Source of the DNA: a virus
Virus record (IMG/VR): IMGVR_UViG_3300020595_003017
Span: 62,001-126,000 of that record
Length of the DNA: 64,000 nucleotides
Direction: 5' to 3' (one strand)
A program made the position numbers and the translations under genes. Below are positions 41,245 to 49,221 of the stretch, one piece after another. Under the pieces are notes generated by a model, which saw only the letters and a list, made by a program, of their open reading frames with translations, was not told the DNA's origin and did no database searches. The number at the start of each line of letters is the position of its first letter. Positions within the stretch are counted from its first letter, which is position 1.

Positions 41245-41718
41245 ATGAAGTTAGAGTCTGCTCTTAAAAAGATTCGCAATCGTGCCAAAGCTGTCAATCG
41301 TGAGGTTATGATTGAACAGAATGATTATCACAATAATAACCACCCCAAGGTCTATGTTTACTTTGAAGGTTCCAACCAGCTTATTTCATTCTGGACAAAC
41401 AGCGACGGCAGCATTAGTGCTCCTCATGTCAAGCGTCAAGGTGATGAGTCTGACCCTCACACGGACTACTTCCCCGGTTGCTTTTATGACAACATTACGC
41501 AAGCACTCAACTCGATTGCTCCGCTGCCTCCCAAATACCCGGTCGGCTCGTTAGTCCGCTTCAAAGACAATAAGCGTAACAACCGTTGGAAGTTGGCTGG
41601 CAAGGTTGCCTTGGTAATCCAAGCCGAAGCTGGTGGCAACTACAAGGTTCAGTACGAAGGTAGTGAAGATCGCTACAACCCCTTCTACGCCCAGCGTGAT
41701 ATTGAGCGGGTGTCATAA
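41245..41718 (+). CDS. Unknown protein with C-terminal SH3-like domain, codon-optimised
   Basis: 157 residues. The N-terminal half is an alpha/beta domain (KVYVYFEGSNQLISFWTNSD). The C-terminal half (YPVGSLVRFKDN, KVALVIQAEAGGNYKVQYEG) is a mini-barrel of the local type. GC-rich codons and promoter P6 point to high expression. Function unknown. Confidence 0.7.
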   Translation: MKLESALKKIRNRAKAVNREVMIEQNDYHNNNHPKVYVYFEGSNQLISFWTNSDGSISAPHVKRQGDESDPHTDYFPGCFYDNITQALNSIAPLPPKYPVGSLVRFKDNKRNNRWKLAGKVALVIQAEAGGNYKVQYEGSEDRYNPFYAQRDIERVS

Positions 41719-41723
41719 AAAAC

Positions 41724-41751
41724 TTGACTCCTAGTCAATCCGTGATAATAT
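41724..41751 (+). promoter_or_regulatory. Family P promoter, copy 7
   Basis: TTGACT, 16-bp spacer ending in TGA, TAATAT, then TATAAGGAGAGAGAA before the ATG at 41771. It begins six bases after the preceding stop. Confidence 0.9.
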
Positions 41752-41770
41752 AAGATATAAGGAGAGAGAA

Positions 41771-42085
41771 ATGGCTGCTGCGAATCCCGAAGTCGAATTT
41801 CACATGAACGGTTTTCTTAACGAGTGTGTGGAGATGTTGAACAATCATTATGATTCTAAGTTCCCGAACTTGCCTCGCCCAGAGGTCAAAGTCAAAGCGG
41901 GTGGTAAATACTACAAAGTTTATCAGGATGCCGGCGAATACCACAAGAGCGTTTGGTTCTTCGTCGGTAAAGAGGACGGCTTGATTTGGAAGGCTGCTTC
42001 TTGGAAGTCTCCTGCTCGCAACTTCGCTCGTGGAAATATTCTTGAAGACAAAGCAAAAGACGTCATCGGAGTTTATGGATTATGA
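41771..42085 (+). CDS. Small hypothetical protein, codon-optimised
   Basis: 104 residues. A helical start (MNGFLNECVEMLNNHYDS) is followed by KYYKVYQDAG and KSVWFFVGKEDGLIWKAASW, a compact beta pattern, and ASWKSPARNFARG. It resembles small phage proteins of unknown role. Promoter P7 and GC-rich codons suggest abundance. ATGA overlap with the next gene. Confidence 0.7.
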   Translation: MAAANPEVEFHMNGFLNECVEMLNNHYDSKFPNLPRPEVKVKAGGKYYKVYQDAGEYHKSVWFFVGKEDGLIWKAASWKSPARNFARGNILEDKAKDVIGVYGL

Positions 42086-42366
42086 TTTTAGCTGCCCTTG
42101 TTTTACTTGCTGCCCCAGGTTTAGAGACTAATGTCGTAAATCAAGGCAACCCTTCAACAGGCATTTATTGTCCAGTCTTTATGACTAAAGGCGAGGCCAT
42201 CTTCGGCGGACCAGATGTAAAACCTCGGGGACTTAATAAAGTTCTACAAAAACACATGTGCTTTACACACGTTGTGATGCCTCTTCAGCAGATCTGTATT
42301 ATGGAAGGTCATAACGAAAAGCGTTGTAAAATGAGAACTGTCAAATGGATTAAGAAAAAGAAATAG
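42082..42366 (+). CDS. Secreted small protein
   Basis: 94 residues. MILAALVLLAAPGLE is a short signal peptide. Four cysteines (IYCPVF, HMCFTH, QICIME, KRCKMR) and a very basic C-terminus. Similar in style to the secreted Cys protein at 29341. Function unknown. Confidence 0.6.
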   Translation: MILAALVLLAAPGLETNVVNQGNPSTGIYCPVFMTKGEAIFGGPDVKPRGLNKVLQKHMCFTHVVMPLQQICIMEGHNEKRCKMRTVKWIKKKK

Positions 42367-42373
42367 GAAAAAA

Positions 42374-42502
42374 ATGTTTATCCTTAGATTAAGAAAAGAT
42401 GTGTGGATGCCTGCTTTGATGTTTCTCTCCGGTATTGCCACAGGAATGGTTGGCGGAGCACTTTTGAGTTTAGAGTACCCTATTTATTGGCTAACCTTTT
42501 AG
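42374..42502 (+). CDS. Very small membrane protein
   Basis: 42 residues, MFILRLRKDVWMPALMFLSG then IATGMVGGALL, one membrane helix with a GxxxG-like face. Function unknown. Confidence 0.55.
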   Translation: MFILRLRKDVWMPALMFLSGIATGMVGGALLSLEYPIYWLTF

Positions 42503-42511
42503 AGGGATATA

Positions 42512-42718
42512 ATGTCAGAGAACAAGAAACAGTGGAAATGCAATTTCAAGCTTGAGATTATCAGCAAAGAGGGAGCATCACTAGATGATTTTAATGCTTC
42601 CCTTGATAAATTTGTTAGTGATTGGATTGATGTTATCCCCGACACAGGAACAGCAGCACCGGAAAGTGCTATTGACTTCTGGCACGGCGGATTACACTTC
42701 CCACCAGACGAAGAGTAG
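42512..42718 (+). CDS. Small hypothetical protein
   Basis: 68 residues, KCNFKLEIISKEGASLDDF and WHGGLHFPPDEE. GAGGG precedes the ATG. Not assigned. The 204 bases that follow (42719-42922) hold no supported gene. Confidence 0.6.
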   Translation: MSENKKQWKCNFKLEIISKEGASLDDFNASLDKFVSDWIDVIPDTGTAAPESAIDFWHGGLHFPPDEE

Positions 42719-42922
42719 AATTTAGGGAAACAAATAAATGAATAAACGACGATAAGTGTCAGGGTTAAACCCGAACCGATCTGGCAGGAAGCATAAAGAG
42801 CCAGCGTCCCTACCTTCAGTACCCACATACCTTTGAAGAGTTGCGTGTGGAAGACGGCTTGTAGGGTCAGATACAAATGTAACAGGAGTCCAGATGTACT
42901 TGGGCAAAAACTCTTCACATTT

Positions 42923-42999
<77 letters not shown>

Positions 43000-43006
43000 A
43001 GGAGTT

Positions 43007-43615
43007 ATGATGTTGAGAGTTTTAGGAAAATTACCAAGAGAACTGGTCGTCGCTGTCAGCGGCGGTCCAGACTCTATGGCTATCTTGGACTTTCTTAATA
43101 ACAGTCATAAAGTGACTGCCTATTATTTTGATCATGGAACAGAGTTTGGAGTTGAGGGTTATCGTTTCCTTAAGGACTATTGTGGAAAGAAAAATATTCC
43201 CTTAATTGTAGATTATATTTCTTCTTCCCGACCAAAGGGCAAATCCATGGAAGAGCACTGGCGTGATGAACGGTACAAATGCTTTCACGCTTTTGATTTT
43301 CCGGTTATCACGGGTCATCACTTAAACGATGTGATTGAGTGGTTTTTATTTTCTTCTATGCACGGACAGGGAAAAGTTATTCCCTACAAGAACAAAAACG
43401 TTTTTAGACCGTTTATCTCTACTCCTAAAAGCAAACTGCTTGACTGGTGTGAGCGCAAGGAAGTTCCTTATCTGGTTGATCCGGCAAACGAGAACCGAGA
43501 CTTCATGCGAAGCATTATTCGACACGATATTGTGCCCCATGCCGAAATGGTAAATCCAGGGATCGAAAAAACATTTAAAAAAATAGTAGAAAGGGAGTAT
43601 AATCTATTATACTAA
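43007..43615 (+). CDS. tilS: tRNA(Ile)-lysidine synthetase (TilS), short form
   Basis: 202 residues. VAVSGGPDSMAILDFL has the PP-loop SGGPDS at residues 18-23. YFDHGTEFG, TGHHLNDVIEWFLF and FMRSIIRHDIVP continue the TilS catalytic domain. The C-terminal tRNA-recognition domains of the E. coli enzyme are missing, as in other minimal TilS proteins. TilS converts C34 of tRNA-Ile(CAT) to lysidine with lysine and ATP, so the tRNA reads AUA. The tRNA-Ile(CAT) gene starts on the last base of its stop codon. The start is ATG 43007 after AAGGAG. Confidence 0.9.
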   Translation: MMLRVLGKLPRELVVAVSGGPDSMAILDFLNNSHKVTAYYFDHGTEFGVEGYRFLKDYCGKKNIPLIVDYISSSRPKGKSMEEHWRDERYKCFHAFDFPVITGHHLNDVIEWFLFSSMHGQGKVIPYKNKNVFRPFISTPKSKLLDWCERKEVPYLVDPANENRDFMRSIIRHDIVPHAEMVNPGIEKTFKKIVEREYNLLY

Positions 43616-43692
43616 GGGGGGTTAGCTCAATTGGTTAGAGCAACTGACTCATAATCAGTAGGTTCTAGGTTCAAGTCCTAGACCCCCTACCA
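43615..43692 (+). tRNA. tRNA-Ile2 (anticodon CAT)
   Basis: Acceptor AGGGGGT pairs with ACCCCCT; D-arm GCTC...GAGC; stem ACTGA/TCAGT with loop CTCATAA (anticodon CAT); T-arm CTAGG-TTCAAGT-CCTAG; CCA encoded. The combination TTAGCTCA, GGTTAGAGCA and GACTCATAATC is typical of the isoleucine tRNA that needs lysidine, not of Met tRNAs. A TilS gene precedes it directly. Confidence 0.9.
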
Positions 43693-43693
43693 T

Positions 43694-43769
43694 GCCCGAA
43701 TAGCTCAATTGGCAGAGCAGTGGTTTTGTAAACCAAAGGTTGCAGGTTCAATTCCTGCTTTGGGCACCA
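43694..43769 (+). tRNA. tRNA-Thr (anticodon TGT)
   Basis: Acceptor GCCCGAA with TTTGGGC (one G-T pair), D-arm GCTC...GAGC, anticodon loop TTTGTAA (TGT), T-arm GCAGG-TTCAATT-CCTGC, CCA encoded. The first pair of the anticodon stem is a G-A mismatch. Reads ACA. Confidence 0.93.
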
Positions 43770-43772
43770 TAA

Positions 43773-43847
43773 GCGGCTATCGTATAATGGCCATTACCTC
43801 AGGTTTCCAACCTGATGATCTCGGTTCGATCCCGAGTAGCCGCTCCA
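43773..43847 (+). tRNA. tRNA-Gly (anticodon TCC)
   Basis: Acceptor GCGGCTA with TAGCCGC, short D-arm, anticodon stem TCAGG/CCTGA with loop TTTCCAA (TCC), T-arm CTCGG-TTCGATC-CCGAG, discriminator T and CCA. Reads GGA. It lies three bases after tRNA-Thr. Confidence 0.95.
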
Positions 43848-43858
43848 AAAGGAAAAAA

Positions 43859-44347
43859 ATGTATAAAGATTTGATAACAGAAATTCCAAACTGGCCAAAA
43901 GAAGGTGTAACATTCAAGGATATAAGTCCGTTACTAAAATCAGATAGGTTTCACCAAGCGATACGAGACTTGGGAGAAAAGTTTAACAACCTCGATGAGG
44001 TTGATTTTTTTGTTGGCATTGACTCAAGAGGTTTTATATTTGCCTCTGCCTTAGCAACCATGTTTGGTAAGGGTGTGGTGCTAGCAAGAAAAAAAGGTAA
44101 ACTACCACCACCATTTGTCAGTGTACATTACGAACTGGAATATGGTAAGGACTATTTGCAGATGGGCAACGGCAGCGGAAACGTTATCATAGTTGATGAT
44201 GTTTTGGCTACTGGCGGAACCCTCAAAGCAACCCAGGAATTATGTAGGACGGCGGGCTACAACGTAATAGACTGTGGTGTTCTGATAGATTTAAAATTTT
44301 TACATGATGATGATATAAAAGCAAAAAGTGTTATAGAATATGAATAG
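43859..44347 (+). CDS. apt: Adenine phosphoribosyltransferase
   Basis: 162 residues from the ATG at 43859. IPNWPKEGVTFKDISPLL at the start, GIDSRGFIFA, RKKGKLPPP and the PRPP-binding loop IVDDVLATGGT at residues 111-121 are diagnostic of Apt. It joins adenine and PRPP to AMP. The next gene overlaps by eight bases and encodes a nucleosidase that releases adenine, so the pair forms an adenine salvage unit. Confidence 0.96.
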   Translation: MYKDLITEIPNWPKEGVTFKDISPLLKSDRFHQAIRDLGEKFNNLDEVDFFVGIDSRGFIFASALATMFGKGVVLARKKGKLPPPFVSVHYELEYGKDYLQMGNGSGNVIIVDDVLATGGTLKATQELCRTAGYNVIDCGVLIDLKFLHDDDIKAKSVIEYE

Positions 44348-44915
44348 AATAGTTGTATTGTGTGCTTTGCCAGAAGAGACACAAGGTTTAGTTGAGGAGT
44401 ATGTCCCTACGTTTTATACAGGCGTTGGAAAAGTTAATGCAACTATGACAGCTATGAGGTGTATTATAGATTACAACCCAGATTTGATTATAAACTTTGG
44501 CACTGCTGGCAGTAACAAGGTTGACCAAGGTACGTTAGTTGATTGCACTAATTTTATCCAAAGAGATATGCACATAAAAGAATTAGGATTTGATCTAGGG
44601 GTTACACCATTCGAAGATAAAGACACATCTTTATTATCTTTCCCTTCAGAAAACCCAATCAATAAAAGACTTACTTGTGGTACTGGCGATACGTTCGTTA
44701 GCGATATGAAAAACACTCCTTATGATGTTGTTGATATGGAATCATATGCTATCGCCAAATGCTGCTACGAGTGCGATATTGATTTTGTGTCTTTCAAATA
44801 TATTACTGATGGTGCTAATGATGATGCACCAAGTGATTGGAATGAAAACTGTAAAAACGGTGCGAATGCCTTTATTGAGGTTTTGCAAAAGTATTTGGAG
44901 AATAAAGATGAATAA
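44340..44915 (+). CDS. mtnN: MTA/SAH nucleosidase-like enzyme
   Basis: 191 residues, shorter than the usual 230. VVLCALPEET holds the conserved Glu12; INFGTAGSN, VDMESYAIAKC with Glu134 and YITDGAND with Asp157 complete the nucleosidase active site. It would hydrolyse S-adenosylhomocysteine or methylthioadenosine to adenine. SAH arises from the phage DNA methylase at 4.6 kb. Substrate choice among related phosphorylase-fold nucleosidases cannot be fixed by eye. Confidence 0.88.
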   Translation: MNRIVVLCALPEETQGLVEEYVPTFYTGVGKVNATMTAMRCIIDYNPDLIINFGTAGSNKVDQGTLVDCTNFIQRDMHIKELGFDLGVTPFEDKDTSLLSFPSENPINKRLTCGTGDTFVSDMKNTPYDVVDMESYAIAKCCYECDIDFVSFKYITDGANDDAPSDWNENCKNGANAFIEVLQKYLENKDE

Positions 44916-45114
44916 TTTACTCAGAGCAGCGTTAAGTCATTACCAGGCACAAAAAGATGAGGCTATTGCCGTGCTTGAGATTTATTTCGAAAGTTCTGTA
45001 GGTATCGGAGAACACTCAAATTTATTAAAAGAAATTACAGAGTGGACAGAAAAACTTACCGATGCAGAAGAAAATATTGAAACTCTTAAAAAGTTTTATG
45101 AAATAAACGAATAG
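44908..45114 (+). CDS. Small conserved phage helical protein
   Basis: 68 residues. AALSHYQAQKDEAIAVLEIY, then VGIGEHSNLLKEITEWTE, fits a small family I recall from T4-like marine phages with the VGIGEHS motif. No function known. ATG at 44908 after GGAG; eight-base overlap with the nucleosidase gene. Confidence 0.75.
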   Translation: MNNLLRAALSHYQAQKDEAIAVLEIYFESSVGIGEHSNLLKEITEWTEKLTDAEENIETLKKFYEINE

Positions 45115-45245
45115 TTTAAGTTTACAAACTAATTACTATAAGAGTCAGATAGCTGACCAGTTCCTTTACTAAATGGTTATACTAAGTTCAGATTGGTGAC
45201 CCCAATCCTGATGGTGTAAATACCCATATTTAGGAGGAAAAAAAT

Positions 45246-46622
45246 ATGGCTTTTAGTACGTTCTCTGGTTCTAATTCAGGTAACCGAGCGTTTCAATTAA
45301 ATGGTGAAATCCTTGGTGGTGTCGTTGTTAGCGGTACTTTGTTTGGTGGTTTGCCTGTTTTTACTGGCTCAACCGACGGGATCCCGATTGCGGCACACGC
45401 CAAATATGCCCTCAGTAGATCATTCGCCGACAATGATGCCTCAGGTTCTATTATTCAGGCCCTCAATTATCTAGAGGCACGAGCCGGACTTTCCGGGGAT
45501 GTTACTTTTGTAAATGTTAACAATGCACTTCAAGAGTCTACTGGTTCTATACTTTTAGGTGACCCAAGTCGAACTGATACAATAAGTGGTTCGGGTCCAA
45601 TCAATATAGTTGGTGCAGGGTTCCTAGGTTCTTTAATAACAACTGGTTCGATATCTTCATCTGCCGGATCGTTGATCATTGGTGGTGGTACTACACTAAC
45701 CGGTCTGCTTGACGTTTCTGGTGTAATTACGGCTGCTGGAAACATTAGTTCTTCAGCCGCATTAATGATTGGTGGTGCTACTACACTAACCAACACGCTT
45801 GACGTTTCTGGTGCAGCAACGATTGTTGGTACCACTGCATTAAGAGGTAGATTGAATGTAACTGGTAATATTTCTGGTACTGCTGATGTTGCTGGTCAGG
45901 CATTAAAGATACAAGCTGGTGCAACTCTGACAGGTGCTTTAGTTCAACACGGTGGAACTACACTTCAAGGAGAACTTAGTTCTTCGGGTGGAGCAGTCTT
46001 CCTTGGTACAGTTATTACCAACACATTTGAAGCATCCAGTAGCCTCTTGGTAGCTGGCAACGCAGGGGTGACTGGTACTGTTCACGCTGGCAGTGACATT
46101 TCTGGTGCTGCTGATATTGCCGGACAGGAATTAAAAATCCAAGCTGGTTCAACCATCACTGGTAGTAGTGTATTCCACGGAGCCATATCGGGTGGCTTGG
46201 GCGCAACATTTGTAGAAGGTGTTATAGCATCAACACTTGAAGCATCCAGTAGTATTTTTTGTGGAGCATCAGTTGTTGTTACTGGCGCTAGTGGATTTGT
46301 TATGGCCACTTCAATGATTTCAAACCAAACAATTCTAGCTTCAACCTCTATGACTGGTGTTGTGGGCTTGAACCTTGGTGGTGAAAGTTTGATCAGAATC
46401 CACAATAATATTAAAGAGCCAGTTCTGAACGTTAGTGGTACTATTTTCGTTTCGGGTGCAGCATCAGCTAACCCAATCAAACTACAACTTGGTACTTCCG
46501 CTGCAAGTTGTAGTTTGGATATGATTCCATATATTCAAACAATGGGTGTTGATGAAGCGGGTAAATTAAAGTTGTTTAAGTTACAGATTTCTGGTGGTAT
46601 GTTCCAAGTTAGCGAAGCATAA
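45246..46622 (+). CDS. Fibre-like virion protein of repeated beta units
   Basis: 458 residues, very rich in Gly, Ser, Thr, Ala, Val and Ile. Repeated motifs such as GGATTLTNTLDVSGAATI, GNISSSAAL, ADVAGQALKIQAG and ADIAGQELKIQAG, and FEASSSLLVAG and LEASSSIFCG mark tandem units of about 20-70 residues, as expected of a beta-helical fibre or shaft. It has a 130-base leader with AGGAGGAAAA and ends at a strong terminator, so it is one abundant transcript. Short and repetitive: head fibre, tail fibre or decoration protein. Confidence 0.8.
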   Translation: MAFSTFSGSNSGNRAFQLNGEILGGVVVSGTLFGGLPVFTGSTDGIPIAAHAKYALSRSFADNDASGSIIQALNYLEARAGLSGDVTFVNVNNALQESTGSILLGDPSRTDTISGSGPINIVGAGFLGSLITTGSISSSAGSLIIGGGTTLTGLLDVSGVITAAGNISSSAALMIGGATTLTNTLDVSGAATIVGTTALRGRLNVTGNISGTADVAGQALKIQAGATLTGALVQHGGTTLQGELSSSGGAVFLGTVITNTFEASSSLLVAGNAGVTGTVHAGSDISGAADIAGQELKIQAGSTITGSSVFHGAISGGLGATFVEGVIASTLEASSSIFCGASVVVTGASGFVMATSMISNQTILASTSMTGVVGLNLGGESLIRIHNNIKEPVLNVSGTIFVSGAASANPIKLQLGTSAASCSLDMIPYIQTMGVDEAGKLKLFKLQISGGMFQVSEA

Positions 46623-46650
46623 CATAGCACTGACAAATTGTTTTATTAAA

Positions 46651-46676
46651 AAGGGGGCGCTTGCCCCCTTTTTTTT
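46651..46676 (+). terminator. Rho-independent terminator
   Basis: Perfect 8-bp stem AAGGGGGC / GCCCCCTT with a 4-base loop, followed by six further T. It closes the fibre-like gene. Confidence 0.97.
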
Positions 46677-46689
46677 GTCTATATATGAC

Positions 46690-47241
46690 ATGTCTCGACA
46701 ATTCAAAAAACTTACTCTGCAATATTCTTACCTCAAGATGGAAGTAGAAGACATAAAAGATGTTTGTGCCTCAGTTGAAAAAGATATACGCTCTTATATG
46801 AAGAAAAATTACCCTCAACATTATAAAGACTTTTTTGCAGATGATTCTAAAGTTTCAAATAAAGAACAAACAAGTGACGAAACAATTGAGAGTAAAATAA
46901 AAAATAAAGATCTTAAAAAATTGTATCGAAAAATAGCTTCAAAAATCCACCCAGATAAAACAAACAATAAAAAGGAATCAGACCTGTTTGCTCAAGCGGC
47001 TAAAGCATACTCAGAAAATAATGTTGGAAAAATATTAGAAATAGCAGGCTTGATTAATATAGAGATACCAGAATTATCTGATGATACTATTTCTCTTTTA
47101 CAAAACAATATAAATGAGGTATATAAAGAAATAGAGACAAGAAAGAAAAGTTCTGCATGGTTTTGGCACCATTCCAATACAGAGGAAGAAAAACTTAACA
47201 TCATTAACCAAATATTAGGATCAAAAGGAATATCTCTATGA
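46690..47241 (+). CDS. J-domain (DnaJ-like) protein
   Basis: 183 residues. A coiled N-terminal third (YLKMEVEDIKDVCASVEKDI) precedes DLKKLYRKIASKIHPDKTNN with HPD at residues 87-89, then FAQAAKAYSENN: helices II and III of a J-domain. Such proteins stimulate Hsp70 (DnaK) ATPase; the phage probably recruits host DnaK. No zinc fingers or Gly/Phe region. Its start lies 13 bases after the terminator T-run. Confidence 0.85.
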   Translation: MSRQFKKLTLQYSYLKMEVEDIKDVCASVEKDIRSYMKKNYPQHYKDFFADDSKVSNKEQTSDETIESKIKNKDLKKLYRKIASKIHPDKTNNKKESDLFAQAAKAYSENNVGKILEIAGLINIEIPELSDDTISLLQNNINEVYKEIETRKKSSAWFWHHSNTEEEKLNIINQILGSKGISL

Positions 47242-47510
47242 CAAACAAAAATATAAATGTAACAATCCATACGGATGATATCAGAAGAGTTGCTGACTCT
47301 AACCTAGGCCATGTTCTAAACAGGTTTATGTCTAAATATTCAAATAAGGTGTCAGACCTAGGCAATAACATGCATACAGAATCAAAAGAAAAAATTTTAA
47401 ATGATATGGCAGAATTGATATCCGTATTAGAAGGAACAATTCCTGAAATTGCTGCTATTGCTGCTTATGTTAATGAGATAGAGGACTTACCTGTCATCAC
47501 CGATACATAG
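47238..47510 (+). CDS. Small hypothetical protein
   Basis: 90 residues, acidic and helical (NLGHVLNRFMSKYSNKVSDL). ATGA overlap with the J-domain gene. Its last 24 bases overlap the convergent lipoprotein gene on the minus strand. Confidence 0.6.
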   Translation: MTNKNINVTIHTDDIRRVADSNLGHVLNRFMSKYSNKVSDLGNNMHTESKEKILNDMAELISVLEGTIPEIAAIAAYVNEIEDLPVITDT

Positions 47511-48743
47511 GTCCTCAAAAATTTGTCTAATTTGGATAAAAACCGTTTCAGAGTTTACGGCGGGAGTGAATAGCCTTCTTTGTTCTCCATGAACACACGC
47601 TAGAAATGTGTTATGATGCGGTTGTAAAGCAAAAACAAAAAGTTCAAAAAGTTCGTCTTGAGCGATTGAAGAAATTTCTGCGCAGTTCTTCCCCAAAACG
47701 GTTTGGGCTACTTCATCCGTCATCGTTATAATTACCTTTTGTGCCCCGGATCTCCAAGAAAAAGGATAAAGGGTCATCGACCAAAACATTGTATCGATGG
47801 TTGGTTCCACTCCAGAACTTTGTATCATTCTACCGGCTTCTAGGATGTCCAAAAACTCATCAGCCGGAACAAAGTCAGAGACCATTCTTGCGTACTGATA
47901 TGGAGGTCTTCTTTCTCCATTGCCTGCCGTACCTACAACAACCAGTCCAAAGCGAAATGTGCTCGTTATCGGGTCGTCTAAAAGCGGAGCAATACCTTGT
48001 ATCATTGATTCTATCTCTTCATTGAACGAACCAGAAATATCAAGAACAAAAACTAAATCTACACCACGGGTATCAAACCCTTCGTCTACTTCTCCATCAC
48101 AATCGTTATCTAGATTATCACAACGCTCTTGGGCTGGTAATATTTGACCATCACAAGGTCCGTCAAAGCCTCCATCTGTACAGTATCGAACACCAGCACG
48201 ACACTCTCCTACAGCCATAGTTCCATCTGGTCCTTCATAACAAACAATAGCTGTAGAATTGGCTATACCTTCATCTATTGATCCATTACAATTATTGTCG
48301 AGTCCATCACAGATCTCATCAGAGGGCCCAGTATGACCATCACAATAGACACCTCCATTGTCGCATTTCATCACACCTGGAGTGCATATGCCAACGCCAT
48401 AATCAGCGCCCTCAATAAATCCACATAGTTGATGTTCTTCTGGATATGTCTCATCTATAGCCACATCGCAATCATTATCTATACCATCACAAATTTCTTC
48501 TGCTGGTCCTCGTGCTCCTACACATTCTGACCAGCCGCTTGTCGTACAAGTTCTTAAGCCGTAAGAACATTGACCTGCCCTTTTTGCAACATCAATTGGA
48601 TCAGCAGCCGGAAAATCTTGACCCAACTCATCACAAACAAGTTTCTCGCCTGGTACACACTCAAGTCTTATGAGTTTTTCGTCGTCTATACATGCCGAAC
48701 AAGAAGTAAGTATCAGTGGCAATAATAAGACTAGCCGTTTCAT
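47487..48743 (-). CDS. MopE-like/VWA surface lipoprotein
   Basis: 418 residues. MKRLVLLLPLILTSC is a lipoprotein signal with lipobox L-T-S-C (C15). Three repeats of the C-D-x-x-D-N-D/N-C-D/N-x-x-x-D-E type (CDGIDNDCDVAIDE, CDGLDNNCNGSIDE, CDNLDNDCDGEVDE) match the MopE-like putative metal-binding motif common in myxobacteria and related deltaproteobacteria. A VWA domain follows with MIDAS LDISGSF and TMTDEV. It is on the opposite strand to nearly all other genes. It probably sits on the cell surface and binds metal or partner proteins; a lysogenic-conversion-type 'moron' is one explanation. Confidence 0.88.
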   Translation of the reverse strand: MKRLVLLLPLILTSCSACIDDEKLIRLECVPGEKLVCDELGQDFPAADPIDVAKRAGQCSYGLRTCTTSGWSECVGARGPAEEICDGIDNDCDVAIDETYPEEHQLCGFIEGADYGVGICTPGVMKCDNGGVYCDGHTGPSDEICDGLDNNCNGSIDEGIANSTAIVCYEGPDGTMAVGECRAGVRYCTDGGFDGPCDGQILPAQERCDNLDNDCDGEVDEGFDTRGVDLVFVLDISGSFNEEIESMIQGIAPLLDDPITSTFRFGLVVVGTAGNGERRPPYQYARMVSDFVPADEFLDILEAGRMIQSSGVEPTIDTMFWSMTLYPFSWRSGAQKVIITMTDEVAQTVLGKNCAEISSIAQDELFELFVFALQPHHNTFLACVHGEQRRLFTPAVNSETVFIQIRQIFEDLCIGDDR

Positions 48744-49210
48744 TCCATTGTGGCCTCGACACAGGCATCATACGAATTGTAAAGAACCATTGTCATAGCC
48801 GTGCTATTGAAAACACGAAATCTAATTTGTTTAAGCGGAAGTTGATCTTTTCTATAAGATGCCGTCATTATTATAGGTGGTGATTCATCGGATTGTGTTG
48901 GGAGCTTAAAAGCAAACAGCAAAGAATTGCCGGGTCCATTCTGTAAGATACCAGCAATATAACCATCTTTAATAACTTCAGGAATGCCAATTTGGGCTGC
49001 GGCGTTGTCGCCGGGTTCAGTTGTTATACGATTACTGATGTGGACAACCCATTTACAATTACCGTGTTGACCCGGTGTATAGAATGTAGATTGTTTCGCA
49101 AATACGGTCTTGTAAAGACTGTTAGCTTTTATATGATAATGAAGCCCTATAGCAGACACTAAAGCTAGTATACTTAAAAGTGTAACTCTTTTAGTGAGAA
49201 AACTAAACAT
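48740..49210 (-). CDS. Membrane-anchored extracytoplasmic protein
   Basis: 156 residues. The N-terminal helix (VTLLSILALVSAIGLHYHI) is an anchor or signal. The rest is beta-rich (GNCKWVVHISNRITTEPGDN, IRFRVFNSTAMTMVLYN). ATGA-type overlap with the lipoprotein gene downstream on the same strand suggests co-expression. Function unknown. Confidence 0.65.
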   Translation of the reverse strand: MFSFLTKRVTLLSILALVSAIGLHYHIKANSLYKTVFAKQSTFYTPGQHGNCKWVVHISNRITTEPGDNAAAQIGIPEVIKDGYIAGILQNGPGNSLLFAFKLPTQSDESPPIIMTASYRKDQLPLKQIRFRVFNSTAMTMVLYNSYDACVEATME

Positions 49211-49221
49211 AAAACCACCCC

